Assembly: GCA_964017125.1 (NCBI GenBank)
Contig: OZ024912.1
Coordinates: forward strand, 80,919,392 to 80,983,391
Reading direction: 5' to 3'
DNA from: Flabesymbios commensalis
Taxonomy: Eukaryota > Annelida > Polychaeta > Terebellida > Flabelligeridae
DNA: 64,000 nt
The notes under the pieces were generated by a model. The model saw only the letters and a list, made by a program, of their open reading frames with translations, was not told the origin of the DNA and made no database searches. Numbering within the stretch: the first letter of the stretch is position 1; every line of letters starts with the position of its first letter. Of this stretch, positions 35,040 to 56,100 are shown in pieces. The position numbers were made by a program, and so were the translations under genes.

Positions 35040-35392
35040 ATATGTACCTAATACTAATAGTGGTCAATTGTGGGCCAATATAGTGTTACATTAGACCAAC
35101 ATCAAACCCCTTAATAACAAACACGAGACGTTGAGCCGCATTGGTCTAACGCTGGGCCAGAGCCGTAGACGATGGCCCCGAATTAGTTTGACATTGGTCC
35201 AATGCCTGTGTTGGCTGCGATGCCAAGTTCACACAAACCACCGGTTGGTGTCCTAAGACTAGGTCAGCCCCTATGATAACTCAGCAGGCACGAGTCACTG
35301 CCCAATTGATGGCTCAATGTTGATCTAGCTTCTATGAAGCTGGTACAACATTGACCCATCAATGGTTGAATGCCTCTTGTTTGCTAGGAACT
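35040..35392. repeat. Two adjacent short foldback elements
   Basis: At 35045-35220 and 35283-35392, paired sequences such as caatgttgatctagctt with its approximate inverse, and gcaggcacgag with ctcttgtttgc, suggest two degraded foldback copies of the CCAACATT type. Confidence 0.4.
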
Positions 35393-35734
35393 CGCTACTG
35401 TCACCGTAAAGGCTGTTTTTTTTACAATTATTTTATTTTACCGCATTTCGCTATTTATATAACTGTATGTGATGACTAACGATAAAATAAAATAGTCTGA
35501 TATTTCCGAATAGCATAGTCACTATAGATCGTGTTTCTCTTGTCATTCAAAATTCACTTCGAATTCACTCATAGCATTGCCACTATATTTTGAAATGCCC
35601 GTGAGATATCAAATAAAAGACTGCGCAAAAAAAAGATGATTTACAACACTGAATTTGGTTATTTGGTGTGATTCGGACTGCAATTTCCCACGGTCTGGGG
35701 AGAGCGTATTAATGGCGGACCAAAGGCTCAGATA

Positions 35735-36116
35735 CCCATGTTATGGGTCTACGGCTATTATAAATATTGTTACCCCTTACAGCGCGGGGATCGATCTACA
35801 GACATCAGATTCTGACATCTAAAGTCGATCCTCAGTATTGATTGGTCCGGCTAATACCGAGTCTCTAAGTTGAATTGCAATAGGAGTGCCAAAGGCTGTT
35901 ATATAGTCCAACTATTTTTTGTATATTTTTAAAGTTAAATAATGGTCCTGTTCAAGCCTTATGAGCACCCCGTGTAACCTAGCTATTTCTACTCATAACA
36001 TAGGTATTCAAATGAAGCAGAAATAGTGACTAAGACATTTATGACTTCAAATTGAAACAAACCCTTTGGTCTCTATGGTAGGTTCGTATAAAAATATGTT
36101 AGCGCTTTAGGAGTTA
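35735..36116. mobile_element. GACGTC-family palindromic element, interrupted
   Basis: The core (cttacagcgcggggatcgat, tctgacatctaaag) lies at 35785-35835 and the right arm at 35985-36116. About 150 bp of unrelated DNA lies between. The right end (gttagcgctttaggagttaa) also marks the junction after the exon fragment at 6409. Confidence 0.5.
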
Positions 36117-36432
36117 AGCGAACACCATATCAGTATTTTCCGTCACACACAGACAATAAATGCATTTTCTCACCTGATGAATAAGTTTTAAATATTTATG
36201 AGGCCCGTTTTTTATCTTACTCGTGTCATATGCAGCATTCCGAAAACATCACTCCCCATATTTCAGAGAAATTGGTTGTGTATTTTTGTACCAGAATCAC
36301 GTACCTCAGAATCAAGGTCATTCATGGTTTCCGGCGTCATGTTTTCAAGGTCATCAAGAACAATAACTGTCATAGCCAATGACCGATCTGTTTGTTTTGT
36401 TCACAATGTCTATCCTTACATGTATTCACAAG

Positions 36433-37010
36433 ATACTGTGTTTTACCATCACAGACACGGCTGAGTTATCACATAAATAGATACTGTGTTTTATCATCAC
36501 AGACACGGCTGAGTTATTACATAAATAGATACAGTGTTTTAACATCACAGACACGGCTGAGTTATTACATAAATAGATACAGTGTTTTAACATCACAGAC
36601 ACGCCTGAGTTATCACATAAATAGTTACTGTGTTTTAACATCACAGACACGGCTGAGTTATCACATCAATAGATACTGTGTTTTAACATCACAGACACTG
36701 CTGAGTTATCACATAAATAGATACTGTGTTTTAACATCACAGACACGGCTGAGTTATCACATAAATAGGTACTGTGTTTTAACATCACAGACACGGCTGA
36801 GTTATCACATCAATAGATACTGTGTTTTAACACCACAGACACGGCTGAGTTATCACATAAATAAATACTGTGTTTTAACATCACAGACACGGCTGAGTTA
36901 TCACATAAATAGATACTGTGTTTTAACATCACAGACACGGCTGAAATAGATACTGTGTTTTAACATCACAGACACGGCTGAGTCATCACATAAATAGATA
37001 CTGTCTTTTG
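36433..37010. repeat. 48-bp minisatellite upstream of gene D (about 12 units)
   Basis: Same unit as upstream of B; one unit near 36940 is shortened. A degenerate array follows to about 37310. Confidence 0.9.
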
Positions 37011-37689
37011 GTGTTTTGATGATTTACTACATACTAAGAAACTGTGTTTTGATAGGTTACTACATGTATACATAGATTCTGTGTTATGAACTGAATTGAC
37101 CACTCACGTAGATACTATGTTTTGATCCACACAGATACTGTGTTTTGAATTGCAACATGTACATAGATACTGTGTTTTGAATTGAATTGACAAAATACAT
37201 TGATACTGTGTTATTAATTACATTGATTACACACTTGGGTAGGGCCTACTGTGTTTTGAATTGAATTGGCTACATATACATGCTGTGTTTTGATTTGCAT
37301 TGACTAACCTCTAGGCCCTACATGAATAGACTTCCACATTCACAGAATAATTGTTTTCTTATAAATTTTAGGTCTTATATAATCTACAGACAGATTTTTT
37401 ATTTATTTTTTTATTTATACAAATTATTCAAAATATATTTTTGCAATTTCGCAAAATAAAATGTAATAAATATGTAGGCCAATTTGCTATTTACGCACGC
37501 TTCCAAAGTTAAAAACAAATAATGATTTTTTTCGATTCATTCGGCAGCCCATACATATAAATTCTTATAATAGTTCCACCTATCATCGACATCAATAAGT
37601 TACGAATTCTAGACATAACAAAAAGTCTCGAAATCATAAATTTGTGAAAATGCAAACACGCGAAAATTACCAGATCTACAGTATATATC

Positions 37690-38166
37690 TTGAAATTGGA
37701 TGGATCCGATATGTCATTATGACACTAGATCTCACAGAGTAAGGACTCTGTGTAGTATTTACTTTAAGATGGATTTACAGACCATTGTGTTTTTATTTTT
37801 TTACCTCGGTTCAATAATAAGCCGCGTTCAGACGTAAACCAGCGCTGCCTTGACGTGAATAGATGACGTAAGATTAGGACGTATGGATCAACCGGATGGC
37901 ATCCTTGCGAGGGGGGGGGGGGATCTTTGCATGTCTTATAATCTGGTAACATATTGTCATTTCTCACCAGATCTCTTACTCTTCTACAACAAGCATATTG
38001 CCTACATAACACATCGTGCCATTTTTATTTCTGTCTAAGGACTAACGTTAGTCAATTAGGCTACTATTATCATATTACCCTATTTTACTTTTCTACAAAT
38101 ATAGCATATTTTATTTTTTATATATTTGTGAGTGACAATTAAGTGGAAAAAAAACCTTGTAGAAAC
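37690..38166 (+). promoter_or_regulatory. Conserved upstream block of gene D
   Basis: Same layout as before gene B: core at 37826-37870 and a TATA-like ttttttatatatttgtgag near 38110-38130. Confidence 0.35.
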
Positions 38167-41100
38167 ATGGGTAAATATTTAGCGATGGACATTCAATCTG
38201 ATTTCAAGACCTTTATGTTGGTTTACATCATGACCATCACCATGGTAACAACTTCAGAGCTAGCAGGGAGCGGTTCTCATTTCTCTAAATGGAGGGAGCA
38301 TACACAATACAGATTGCCTGTGACGTCATTGCAGTTTACTTATGATGCCACGTCAGAATTCGAATGTGCCATAGTGTGCTGCGCCAGGAGCGGGTTCAAA
38401 CCCTGTGCTGGGTTTGCCTTTATTTCCATGAACGATCAGTGGACCTGTGCATTGGCAATCAAGGTAACCATGGGAACGTGATAAAATAACTAATACAGGG
38501 TTGTCACAGTAAACATGATATGATTCGGCCAATATAACTGTTTGTACCGGATGCTATTGACAGTAACAACCATTAGAATCCGATTTTTAGACATTATAAC
38601 TACATGTTTTTACCTCTAATGGCCCAATACTGGGTCAATACAGAATACAGAATATAGATATCGTGTTGGCCCAATACCACACCAATCTGCATTTTAGGTC
38701 TGGCCCAATTGAATTATTTGTCTATGTCCAATACTGTGGTGTTATCAGGGTGGTGAAATAATTATTACAGTGTTAATTGCCACTGTAGAAGTTGAAATCA
38801 ATAATTTCTTGTACACATTTTGAATTTAACAATAGCAAAATGGTAGGCTTAATATAAGGTCATTTTTAACATTTAAATAAGTTTGAATTCTTTTATTTAT
38901 TATTTTTAACAAATATATAGTGGAGTGAAAGTTCACTAGCCTCCATGCAACCACATCAACACTAATTATGTCATGAAAAACATTTTCCAGCCATTTCATT
39001 TTATATGACTTTCCGTTTAAATATTTATGTTTGTTTTAGTGTATGTGTGTATGTGTTTAGGCCTACATGTAGTTATAGCCTACAGGTGACACAATTGAAG
39101 TAGGCCTAATTCCCCCATATACATTCCCACCCATCTTTCTACATTCAACTGAACACGCGGCATGACACATTATAATTTACAAAAATCATTGTTTTCAGGA
39201 TTTGAATGGTACAGGGCCTAATTTGCTAGAAACGACATACAGTGATGACCTCTACATCGATAATTCTCACCGTGAGCCAGATAATATACCGACCACTGAA
39301 CAAGAAGAGGTGACATTCGCTAAAGCTACCACTGAAGCAGAACTGTTTACCACGACTCAACTGACTACTGCACCAGTTGAGCTCACTACGACCGAAGAGA
39401 AAGTGACCACCGAGCCACCTGTAGTGGTGTACACTATGCCTGACAATAACCTCAACGGTTGGTGATCTTATGTATGTTCTATTGCGCCATAATTTAATCT
39501 GATTGTAACTTAGTACATGTATGCTTAAAAATGTACAGTATTTCCCAGTACAATTAGCACTTTTATAACTGTTATCAACATCCTCACAGTATGGTAATGC
39601 TAGGTGGGTGATGGTGGGGAAACAATAACACCACTTAGCACACATAATGTATTATCAGACGTCTAATGGTTATAGTGGCTGATGTTCAGCAGTAAGTGAC
39701 ACAAAGCAGGCCCGTCATCAAACTTTTGAAAAGGGGGGTTCAGGCCATATGTGAATGTACTGGCAAAAGTGGTTCAGAAACTTTAAAATTTAAAAATTTG
39801 TTTGACCGAACCCCTAGACCCCCCCCCTTCCCCCCACACACACACTGACGAGCCCACAAAGGCTACTTCAAGCACTATATTCACATTCATTCATTATTGC
39901 CAACTCAAATACACAGATGTCCGACTTGTTGCTGCTTCAAGAATCTAGTCGCAAGTGAAGCTGAATTAGTATCAATTTCTCATAATATATAACAAAATAC
40001 ATAGTCCATTAATGATCCTTAGTCATGTCTCCGGACATTGACCAATGTTTATCCAACATTTCCAAGATGGCACCTGGGCCAGCGGAAGCCAACGCAGAAC
40101 ACTGTTTGACTGGTATACATCTGCACTCCCTACTAGTCACGATCGATAGGCATTGTTCCCTTCTTTCTATTTTACACAAAAATATTCCTTTTACTTAAAC
40201 TCTGCCCTGTTGAATTACCTGTTTTCAATTGGATTGTTTTCTTTTGTCTTTCGTTTATTCAAAGCTGGACTAATTCATACTAACATGATTTAAAACTTCA
40301 AAATAAGAACGAAATATATATTTATTTGTGGAAAATATACATATCACAAATTAGATTTACTTGATGAGCTGAGCATCTATCACATTTTCTGTTATCATTT
40401 TCAGTGGCATTATATTTGTTTTGTAACATAGACAAAAACGTATATTGTATATATAGTCCAAGGGTGCAAGATTTTTATTTTTCATATTTTTGTTTTGCCA
40501 GATGCTGAATGTGATGATGGGTGGAAGTATAACTCTATAAGCAATACGTTTTATTGTTACCATGAACTTGTGTTTGTGAATCATGGCAATGCCGAGGATG
40601 TGTGTGATTCCTTAGACACGGACATATTCCCTGATGCAGACCTTGTAGCGATAGAGTCCGTGGAAGAGCATCAATTTCTCATCGACAATGTCCCCGCATC
40701 CCCAGGTATGATCTATATACATCAGGTAGTAATATACATGCATAAAACAGGTTAACGTATACCTGTAAGCTTTAACATTTTATTGTTGGAGAACACAGCA
40801 GAATTCACCTGTCAGTAGATTGCACGAATTAGGCATGTTTCAAATGCAGAAAATGGCATTTGCTAACAGATGTGTAGAATAAACACATAAGTGCTACACT
40901 AAAATTTCTGTATGACAGTTTTAAGGTGGGGCGTTTTAGCAAAGTGTGAAAAACGGACAACATGATTATTTTACAGCTCAGTAGACTAATATTCAGTGTA
41001 TGTGTTTCCAGCTGGCGGGAGTGGCATCTGCTATCACACTTCAGGGAAAGAGATTCCAGCGAATTCGGGTAATTATAAATGGGAGAGGACATCAGACCCT

Positions 41101-41238
41101 GTGACTCTTTCTGCTGCTGCTTATTGTAGTCCTCTCACAACATATGCATGCATCAGTCTTGATCACGGATGTGGAATGAAACTGGACACGATTGCATGTA
41201 ATCAGAACTGTGCTGCCCTATGTGAAATAAACCCTTGA
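38167..41238 (+). CDS. Lectin-like gene D: signal peptide, apple/PAN-like, Thr-rich linker, CTLD (328 aa)
   Basis: Exons are 38167-38463, 39199-39457, 40502-40705 and 41012-41238, with the same lengths and phases as gene B. The joined frame is 987 nt and open, ending in TGA. It begins MGKYLAMDIQSDF, followed by a signal-peptide-like hydrophobic run and the apple/PAN cysteine pattern. The linker has one Thr-rich repeat (TTQLTTAPVELT). The CTLD starts CDDGWKY and ends AALCEINP. An upstream in-frame ATG at 38143 would add eight residues (MEKKPCRN), but the start at 38167 is the one conserved in B and E. Introns and flanks are nearly collinear with gene B, so this is a recent direct duplicate of that unit. 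An AATAAA lies at 42115. The function, a secreted lectin-like protein, is inferred. Confidence 0.9.
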
Positions 41239-43826
41239 TGACAAGGTTAACATGGCTTTGATGGTCAGATGAAGGTTATTATATCTAGACTATACAGATC
41301 GGATCAAGTATTATAGCCACATACAAATATACATGTCAATGCACTCAATATGAGACTAATAATGACATTTTAAGAAAGACTGATTACATGTTTTAAGATT
41401 CTGATTCTTATATAACAGATCTTGTGTATAATGAAAGGCAGAGTATACAAAATGTGGTTTGTAAATAATAAGAAAACAGTATCTTTTAGGGGGGCTACAT
41501 TAATGTTACTGATCAAGCAAAACAGCACGTCAAAACGATTTGAAAGAAGTGCTACGTTCACTGGAGTTAATATTGGACATATTAAACCTTCTTGGTTTGC
41601 TATTTCCTGACGATATGCAATTTTAATCGCTGATACACTAGAAGACTGCAATCAGGCTTTGACACATCGTATTTTTGTGGTGATTAGAAATTACCACTAA
41701 ATTTAAATAAAAATTACACAATTTTAGAAGCTGTTTGAATCGGAGTAAAACACTGTCATTGCATTATTATGATGGTCGAGCTTTTCATTATATCGTAATT
41801 ATACCGGGCTGTGTTTAACTGTGCTACTAAATTTACTAAAACACGAGAGACAAGACACAATGAACGTGGTAAATCTGTTTTCAGTTTTAAAAAAGAAGAG
41901 AAATAATTTGTGAATTTGGATATAACATTGTATTGCCTATGCATACTTTGTTTTAATTTACGAATCCAATTGCACAAGTAGTGTAAATGTATCACTCTGA
42001 ATGAATTTGATCCGATATATCTTGTAATTTTTATTATATTTTAATACTGGTTAAAGGTGTTGAAAAGCTGAAAATTAAATACTCGATTAATTATAGTGTT
42101 ATATAGATTACAACAATAAATTTGCATTTCAATCCAATTCCAATTTAACAGGCTCAACTGAGTCTATATTACAAAATATAAAGCCAGACAAATATTGTTT
42201 TATTGTACTATCAATTGCAATCATTGTTTGAATTTAACAATGTAAATTTACTGTTGAATCATTTGAGGCTATGGAGAGTTGTACCACCTCACCTTTTACA
42301 ATAATTTGAAGTATCATTGCGCAGCCATTGTCGTTTGTGAAATATACATTACCTTTCTGTCTATATAATTCGCACGAGACGTCCAGAAATTGTATATAAC
42401 CAATGGTCCCAAAGATGACTTTGATACTCGTCAGGCATATTACGGGATAAATCTAAAAAGATGTAAATATTGGGATGTTTGGTTATGAATGGAATATCCA
42501 GATTGAGATTTAGGCCTTGGTTCAACTCCCATCTGAAGCTCCAGCTATCCCATTACATAAAGTGTATAATGCTTCATGTGGCACACCTCTCATTCGGACA
42601 TGATCCAAATCACTCCACTTTTGACTTTCTACGAGAATTGGGCCAGAGGAAACACTTTTTCAAATCAAATTTATTTACTATGCCACACACAGCAAAATCA
42701 ATATTTTTTATCGGAAGGTACATAAGCAAAGGAAACCGTAAAATATGACAAATATCAAAAGCAATCGGAGTGGAAGAGTGACAACACTCCTAAGCTTCTC
42801 TAACTTTGTAGGCCTAAATTTGTGCATTTGTCACTATTCAGTTATTAATAATTTCAAGGTTTTGATGGTTTTCAGTTTGTGCTCATATGTCCAGCTTACT
42901 TCGAGCTCATAAAAACATTAGTGAAATCCATTTTATTAAACCAACCTGAATATTTTAAATCAGTCATGTTAGTCCTATCAACCAAAAAACATTTTTTTTT
43001 TTTTTTTTTTTTTACTAATAGCATAATGCGTTGTACTCTTGCTGCTGAGGCCGTTGCATCTGAATGCATGGTCAGAGAAAGGTGCAAGAAAATGTTGGCA
43101 TAAAAGAGATAAGATAAATTTTTATTTCCACACAGACCAGACGAATAACAACATTATTTTAATTAGACTCTGTGTCGACAGATTTCATTCGTCAAATAGA
43201 AGGATATAATATATCTAGCTAGCTTAAAGACTCCCGTGAGGTGTCTGGAACAAGCATTCAATTTCTACTATTCCTTATAGGCCCAAGTTTGAGAGTTGTT
43301 TGAGTGAAATACGAAATGAATGTAAAATTAATGTTATTACATTTTAATGGTGTGTTAATTTAACCCTCTTGGTACGTGTGACTTACGATTTGTTGTCTGG
43401 TGTTTTATGTTGACTGTTGAGAAAATTGTTGAGAAATTGGCTGTTGTTTCCGTACAATTATCCTCAACTTTTTACTGATCATGAGCTAGCTGCAACCTCT
43501 TATCATATTTGTTCGCGTTTGTATGTTTACTGTCATTTATTATGATGAGTTTAAAAGTATAAAATTGTTCTTACTTCGCTCTATCAATACTGCATGATTG
43601 ACATGATTTGCCTTTTTATTAATAAACTATAATATTTAAATACAACCAAAATAAATATCTAGATGTCAAAGGAGGATTACAAAATCCACAGGAATAACCA
43701 CATAAGAGTGTAGCTATATATCTGTTGTTGATGTTTTTTTTTAATTTGATCATGTCAATAAAGTTTGTTTACTGTTTTTGCTTTTTGTAGTATTTTTTTG
43801 CGTGCATGTCTAATGTACAGCTACTC

Positions 43827-43910
43827 CACCGGGCACACGACGTTGTTGCGAAGTTGCGTCAACATCACTGACGTTGATTCAACGTCGCAACAACGTCGTG
43901 CGCCCGGTGG
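43827..43910. mobile_element. Hairpin insertion in the 3' flank of gene D
   Basis: Same hairpin and same site as in B. Here the outer ends (ccaccgggcacacgacg and cgcccggtgg) pair more completely than in B. Confidence 0.65.
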
Positions 43911-44026
43911 GACGTACGATGTTTGCTGGTTGTTTAGTGTTAGGATAGAATTACATATAGTTCTATAATAGCACCACCATAGGCCTACTCATGGTGGCCG
44001 TCAGCATGCCGTACTGACTCGTATAT

Positions 44027-44266
44027 TAAAGAGACTGGCTCAGGCTAAAATCATAAAAAAATCGGTGATTTTATACTGGCTTATTATAATGAACATATGA
44101 TGTAAACATGTCCTTAGACTAGAACTGCAAAAGTTTTTTAATTTTTGTTCTGCGCATTCACCAGTTAGGCTAGATATAGAGACGAAACTCATGTATTTCT
44201 TATTTTTGGCATGGTTTTCCAAAATAAAAAATCAGGAATTTCGTCTCTATATCTAACTTTACTAGC
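44027..44266. mobile_element. Half copy of the 364-bp palindrome family, cut by a minisatellite
   Basis: The left arm and centre are present (ctaaaatcat, ctagaactgcaaaag, gctagatatagagacga and its inverse). The right arm stops where the 48-bp minisatellite begins at about 44268. Confidence 0.6.
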
Positions 44267-44267
44267 C

Positions 44268-44678
44268 TATCACATAAATAGATACTGTGTTTTAACATCA
44301 CAGACACGGCTGAGTTATCAAATCTATAGATACTGTGTTTTAACATCACAGACACGGCTGAGTTATCACATAAATAGATACTGTGTTTTAACATCACAGA
44401 CACGGCTGATTTATCACATAAATGGATACTGTGTTTTAACATCACAGACACGGCTGAGTTATCACATAAATAGATACTGTGTTTTAACATCACAGACACG
44501 GCTGAGTTATCACATCAATAGATACTGTGTTTTAACATCACAGACACGGCTGAGTTATCACATAATTAGATACTGTGTTTTAACATCACAGACACGGCTG
44601 AGTTATCACATAAATAGATACTGTGTTTTAACATCACAGACACGGCTGAGTTATCACATAAATAGATACTGTGTTTTG
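44268..44678. repeat. 48-bp minisatellite upstream of gene E (about 8.5 units)
   Basis: Same unit as in B and D. It abuts a half-palindrome element at 44266, and a degenerate array follows to about 44910. Confidence 0.9.
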
Positions 44679-45369
44679 GTGTTTTGATGATTTACTACAC
44701 ACTAGGATGCTGTGTTTTGATGGGTTACTACAGATACTGTGTTTTGAATTGCAACATGTACATAGATACTGTGTTTTGAATTGACTAAATACATTGATAC
44801 TGTGTTATTAATTACATTGATTACACACTTGGGTAGGGCCTACTGTGTTTTGAATTGAATTGGCTACATATACATGCTGTGTTTTGATTTGCATTGACTA
44901 ACCTCTAGGCCCTACATGAATAGCTACTTTCACATTCACAGATTTTTTTTCCCCTATAAATTTTTGGTCTAATATAATCTACAGACAGATTTTTTATTTA
45001 TTTTTTATTTATACTAATTCTTGAAAATATATTTTTGCAATTTGACAAAAGAAAATGTAATAAATAAGTATGTGTTATTTACGAGCACTAGCAAATTTGA
45101 AAACAAATTAGGATTATTTTTCTATTCATTCAGCTATTTCGGCATCCCATACATATAGATCTTGTAATATTCGCGAGGTTTTAATTTTTGCGAATGTCGC
45201 CAGGAGGAAAAATTCGCGAATTTAAGAGTCTCACAAAAATTATTATAATAGTTCCACCTATCATCGACATCAATAATTCGCAAATTCTAGACATCACAAA
45301 AAGTCTCAAAATCATCAATTCGTAAAAATCCAAACAAGCGAAAATGACCAGATCCACAGTATAGATCAT

Positions 45370-45858
45370 GAAAACGGATGGATTTGATGTCATCATGACA
45401 CTAGATCTCACAGTGTTTACTTTAGCATCGAGTAAGTTTATTGTAGTATTTACTTTGAGATGAATTCACAGACAATTGTGTTTTTACCTCTTTTCGATAA
45501 GTAGCGCTGTCTAGACGTGAATCAATGACGTACAATTAGGACATATGGATCAACCGACCGGACGTGACTATCACTAGATGGTTTGAATGGCATCCTGGCG
45601 AGGGGGGGGGGGAAGTTGGTGTCTTTGTCTGTCTTATAACCTGGTAACACATTGTCATTTCTTACAATATATCTCACTCTTTTACAACAAACATATTGTC
45701 TACATAACAAATTGTGATGATTGTATTTCTGTCTCAGGATTAGCGTTAGTCACGGCCATAATTATCATTACCCTATTTTACTTTTGTACTAATATAGCAT
45801 ATTTTATTTTATCTATATTTGTGAGTGACAATTAAGTGGAATAAAAACTTGAGGAAAC
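45370..45858 (+). promoter_or_regulatory. Conserved upstream block of gene E
   Basis: Core at 45501-45532 (agcgctgtctagacgtgaat, caatgacgta). The element is shorter than in B and D on its left side, and the segment up to the ATG is collinear with B and D. Confidence 0.35.
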
Positions 45859-53143
<7,285 letters not shown>

Positions 53144-56100
53144 TGACGACATCGACATGTCTTTGGGGATCAGATAATGATTAATACATTTAGACATAGA
53201 GATATATCGGATTAATTGTATTAACTATAGCGAAATTTAAATATACATTTCAAGCAGTCTTATGAAGACCAATAATAACATTTAAAAAAGGAGTGACAAT
53301 ACATTTTTTATAAAGTTGATTCTTACATAAAAGAACTTGTGTATATTAAAAAGCAAAGTATACAAAATGTTGTTTGTTAATGTTAAGAAAATATTATGTT
53401 TTGTACATTAATTTTACTGATTAAGCAAAAACATTCGAAAATATATGAGATAAGGTCAGAAATTTTCATAAAGGATAAAATTTTTAGTGTTGCTAAAATT
53501 ATGTATTGCACAGTTTTTACATCTGCTGTGGACCTTATGGCGAATACCTCACATCGCATTTATTTGAAATGTACACAACGATTTGAAAAAAGTGTTACGT
53601 TTACTGGATTTAATAATGGACATATGAAACCTTTTTAGCTTGCTATTTGCTGACAATATGCAATTTTAATCGCTGGTACAACAGAAGCTAACTCTAATCA
53701 GGCCTTCATACATCGTATTTGTATTGTGGTGATTAGAAATTGACATTGAATATAGATAAAAGCAAAATAGGACATCAGTGGAAGCCCTTTGAATCTGGCT
53801 AAAACATAGTCATGGATTAATTATAATGGCCGATTTGTTTTTTTTATATCCTAATTATAGGGCCTATATACCAGGCTATGTTTTCCTGCGCTACCTAATT
53901 TACCAGAACACAAGAGACAAGACACAATAAACGTGGTAAAGCTGTTTTCAGTTTTAAAAAGAAAGTGAAACAATTTATATATACCATTGTATTGCCAGTG
54001 GTTCTATATCTTAGCTGTACCAATTGAACAAGCCGCCTAAATGTACCACTCTGAATGAATTTGCTTACAGAGAATTAGGCCGTGTGCAATGTATTTTGTA
54101 ATTTGTAATATATTGCCATACTGGTTAAAAGTTGCAAAGCAAAAATACTTGATTGATCATAGTGTTATATAAATAACAACAATAAATTTGAATTTCAATC
54201 CAATTGCAAAGTGACAGGCTCAAATAATTGCGGTGTTTCAGAAAGTGTCATTTCATTGTATTATTACAATATTATCTTTTGTAATCATTGTATGGATTTA
54301 CCAATAATAATTTATGTGTAGAAAAAGGAGGTTCGGGAGAGTAGGACCACCTCAGTTTTCACAAACATCAGACACAGACATCAGACATCGCCATTTCTTA
54401 TATATACATTACATATCTGTCTATATAATATAAGTGGCACGAAGAGTATAGTTATAGTGACAATTCTTCAAAAGACATAATTTATTTTATGATAAAAAAA
54501 GTAAAAAATCAAAGTTTTGAGATAAATTGTTTATTACCAGCGGTCTATAAAATGTCTATGATACTCGTCCTTAATCAAGTATATTTCGTAATAAATCTAA
54601 AATATTGCTGTTGAAATTGGAAAATTAGGGTTACGAATAAGAATGTCCGGATTCAGATCCTGATTCAACTTTCCAATCTGGTAACCCAGCTCTCCTATTA
54701 CTTATAAAGTGGATAGACCTACAGCTTCGTGTGGCCCAACTTTTGTACGGATGTAGATCAACTATCTCCACTCCTTAAGGGGGCTGGGCCAGAGATTTTT
54801 TTTTTAATCAGTTAAGTCTTTTCTACGCCCTAACGCAATTCCAAGACAAATAATTTGCTCGGAAGGTATATATATATAAAAGCGACGAAAACCGTAGAAT
54901 ATGACAAATAGGAAAAACAAACGGAGTGAAAAAGTGTGAATATGCTCTCTCAAATTTCTCTCACCTTATAGACCTAAGTAAGTTGTGTAATTATTCAGTT
55001 ATTTATAGTTTGAAGTGGCTGGTAAATTTCAATCTGTATTCATATGTACAGCTTACTCCGAGCTTAGAAAAAACGTTACTGAGGCCTCTTTTATTTTAGA
55101 AATCTAAGTATGTTGAAATCAGTCATATATATGTTGGTCCGATCAGATAAAACGAAAGTTGTAAGAAATGTGGAAGATTTTATTCTTACTAATGGTAGGC
55201 ATATAATAAATTGTAGCCTACTCGCTTGCTTAAATAAATTGATGCTGAGGCTGTTGCGAGTGACAGCATGGGTAGAGGAAGGTGTATAAAAAGTTGCTAT
55301 AAAACAAGAGACTTTTTTGTTATTTCTAACGTTACATAGACCAGAAAAACAACAACATTATTTCACTTGAAACCCATGTCGAATTTTTTGTTCATCAAAT
55401 AAAAGGATATTATATATATATATATAACTAACCAAAAGAGCTGCTCACAAGGTGAGGTGTCTGAAACAAGGATTCAATTTAATTTATTATTTTATTAAAA
55501 TAAGGTTGTGGGTTTTTGTTGTGTGTATAGCGCAAATAAATGTGAAATTATTATTTTTTATATTTTATTGGTGCGCAAAAATGTGTGCCGCAATATGACA
55601 TATGAATTATTGTATGATGTTGTATACTATGTTGGCTGTTGTGAGAACATTTGATTATTTCCTGCACAATTATTCTCAATCATGATCATTATATATACTT
55701 TCAACCTCCTTAAAAATCGCGTTTGTTTGCGTTTTATTTAGGCCCTATGCTGTCATTTAATATTATTAGCTTACAATTATTAATTTGTTACTACTTTGTT
55801 CGAGCTATTTAAGTATTATTATTTCCATTTCTTTATCAACACCATGTTTATGTATGCACAAAAACCGCATTGCTGAAATAGATCTATTTATCTATCTACC
55901 CGATTGGTATGATTAGCCTTTTCGTTAATAATTTTTAGTATATAAATACAGCAAAATAAATAGCCAGATGTCAAGAGGATTACAAATTCTACAGGGATAA
56001 CCACATAAGATTGTAGCCATATAGCTAGGCTATTGTTGATTGTTTATATTTTGGGGAATTTGATCAAGTCAAAAAAGTGAGTATAGCGTGTTTTTGCGTG

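Larger units (their letters stand above)
36070..43985. repeat. Duplicated unit containing gene D
   Basis: Direct repeat of the gene B unit (about 6409-13105) across coding and non-coding DNA. It carries twelve minisatellite units against about six in B and retains a 3'-flank segment that B has lost. Confidence 0.85.

Noticed and set aside
36392-36949. 185-residue frame with 16-residue repeats
   Set aside because: It is the 48-bp minisatellite; the other strand is equally open and the same array has no start or conserved flanking coding sequence elsewhere.
36433-37010. CRISPR-like repeat array
   Set aside because: The units are contiguous 48-bp repeats without unique spacers, and the DNA is animal.
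38143-38166. Upstream in-frame ATG as the start of gene D
   Set aside because: B and E have no corresponding ATG, while the start at 38167 is shared by all three.
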